15,379 nucleotides of DNA from a bacterium (lineage in GTDB: Bacteria > Patescibacteriota > Microgenomatia > UBA8517), in assembly GCA_021824385.1 (NCBI GenBank), contig JAKAKU010000021.1, positions 1 to 15,379 on the forward strand, read 5' to 3'. The position numbers and the translations under genes were made by a program. The notes below the pieces were generated by a model, which ran no database searches, was not told where the DNA came from, and worked only from the letters and a program-made list of their open reading frames with translations. This document shows positions 15,040 to 15,379 of this stretch, piece by piece; positions within the stretch are counted from its first letter, which is position 1, and each line of letters opens with the position of its first letter.

Positions 15040-15051
15040 TTATACGTATAA
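15040..15051. promoter_or_regulatory. 12-bp perfect palindrome immediately upstream of ftsZ
   Basis: TTATACGTATAA is its own reverse complement and ends 3 nt before the ftsZ ATG. The flanks are almost symmetric too (AGT on the left, ACT on the right, one base out of register). It is a candidate operator for a dimeric regulator. As an RNA hairpin it would be a weak 4-bp A/U stem. Chance in AT-rich DNA cannot be excluded. Confidence 0.35.
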
Positions 15052-15054
15052 ACT

Positions 15055-15379
15055 ATGGCGCTTGTTAAACCCGACGCAAGTCGAATCGCAAAAATAAAAG
15101 TTATTGGAGTTGGTGGTGGTGGCGGAAACGCCGTTGCTTCCATGGTGGAGGGAAACACAATCGATGGTGTTGAATTTATTGTCGTCAACACTGATGCTCA
15201 AGTACTTCTTGATAATACTGCAACAACAAAACTTCAAATTGGAGAAAAGCTCACTCGCGGACTCGGTGTTGGAGGTAACCCAGAAATTGGTGCTCAAGCC
15301 GCAGAAGAATCACAAGAAAAACTAAAAGAGCTTTTGCAAGACTCCGATATGGTGTTTATCACGGCAGGTATGGGTGGTG
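15055..15379 (+). CDS. ftsZ: Cell division protein FtsZ, N-terminal part (3' end outside window)
   Basis: Tubulin-like GTPase that forms the division ring. The frame is open from ATG 15055 to the window end (108 residues). After a short lead it reads [14 protein letters not shown], the first glycine-rich nucleotide loop, then [19 protein letters not shown], and ITAGMGG, which leads into the tubulin signature GGGTGTG just beyond the window. The start matches the family and there is no competing upstream ATG in frame. No Shine-Dalgarno sequence precedes it; the leader holds a palindrome and a possible promoter. Confidence 0.96.
   Translation, partial: MALVKPDASRIAKIKVIGVGGGGGNAVASMVEGNTIDGVEFIVVNTDAQVLLDNTATTKLQIGEKLTRGLGVGGNPEIGAQAAEESQEKLKELLQDSDMVFITAGMGG

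Noticed and set aside
1..15379. UGA recoding to glycine (code 25)
   Set aside because: TGA ends ddl, murE, murC and murG exactly where their families end, and no in-frame TGA interrupts any conserved domain.

Overview
The window is almost entirely a peptidoglycan-precursor and cell-division (dcw-type) region. It encodes 14 genes: a 5'-truncated ddl, murF, an alpha/beta hydrolase, murE, murA, murC, murB, murD, a Nudix hydrolase, mraY, ftsW, murG, ftsQ, ftsA, and the start of ftsZ (3'-truncated). That makes 15 coding features. The style suggests a Patescibacteria (Candidate Phyla Radiation) genome, perhaps of the Microgenomates type. The reasons are AT-leaning composition, very tight packing, no convincing Shine-Dalgarno sequences, a MurG whose first glycine loop reads T-A-G-H-A-A-T-T, and a MurF whose N-terminal domain is replaced by membrane segments. 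This placement rests on remembered family resemblance, not a search. TGA is an ordinary stop here (ddl, murE, murC and murG end with it), so the UGA=Gly code of Gracilibacteria/Absconditabacteria is excluded.

Layout. (1) 3-605: end of ddl, +. (2) 617-2603: hydrolase then murF, both -, converging on ddl with a 7-bp inverted repeat spanning both stop codons. (3) 2655-7922: murE-murA-murC-murB, +, joined by ATGA/TAATG overlaps. (4) 7919-9729: Nudix then murD, -, joined by an ATGA overlap; murD and murB converge with overlapping stop codons. (5) 9791-15379: mraY-ftsW-murG-ftsQ-ftsA-ftsZ, +. The two divergent gaps (2604-2654 and 9730-9790) carry back-to-back promoters. No rRNA, tRNA, CRISPR, IS element or gene-free stretch over 300 bases was seen.

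How the genes work together. MurA and MurB make UDP-MurNAc. MurC, MurD and MurE add the first three amino acids. Ddl makes D-Ala-D-Ala and MurF attaches it. MraY moves the product to the lipid carrier and MurG adds GlcNAc to give lipid II. FtsW polymerises lipid II at the septum, where FtsQ, FtsA and FtsZ form part of the divisome. Every committed step from UDP-GlcNAc to lipid II is present.

The most notable signals are: (a) recurrent extended -10 boxes (TGN-TANNNT) placed 5-11 nt before ATG codons with no -35 and no ribosome binding site, implying leaderless or near-leaderless mRNAs, including promoters hidden inside the mraY-ftsZ run; (b) divergent promoters so close that polymerase footprints must interfere; (c) a membrane-anchored MurF lacking the usual uridine-binding domain; (d) non-canonical substrate-site motifs in MurD, MurE and MurG; and (e) a 77-nt ftsW/murG overprint.
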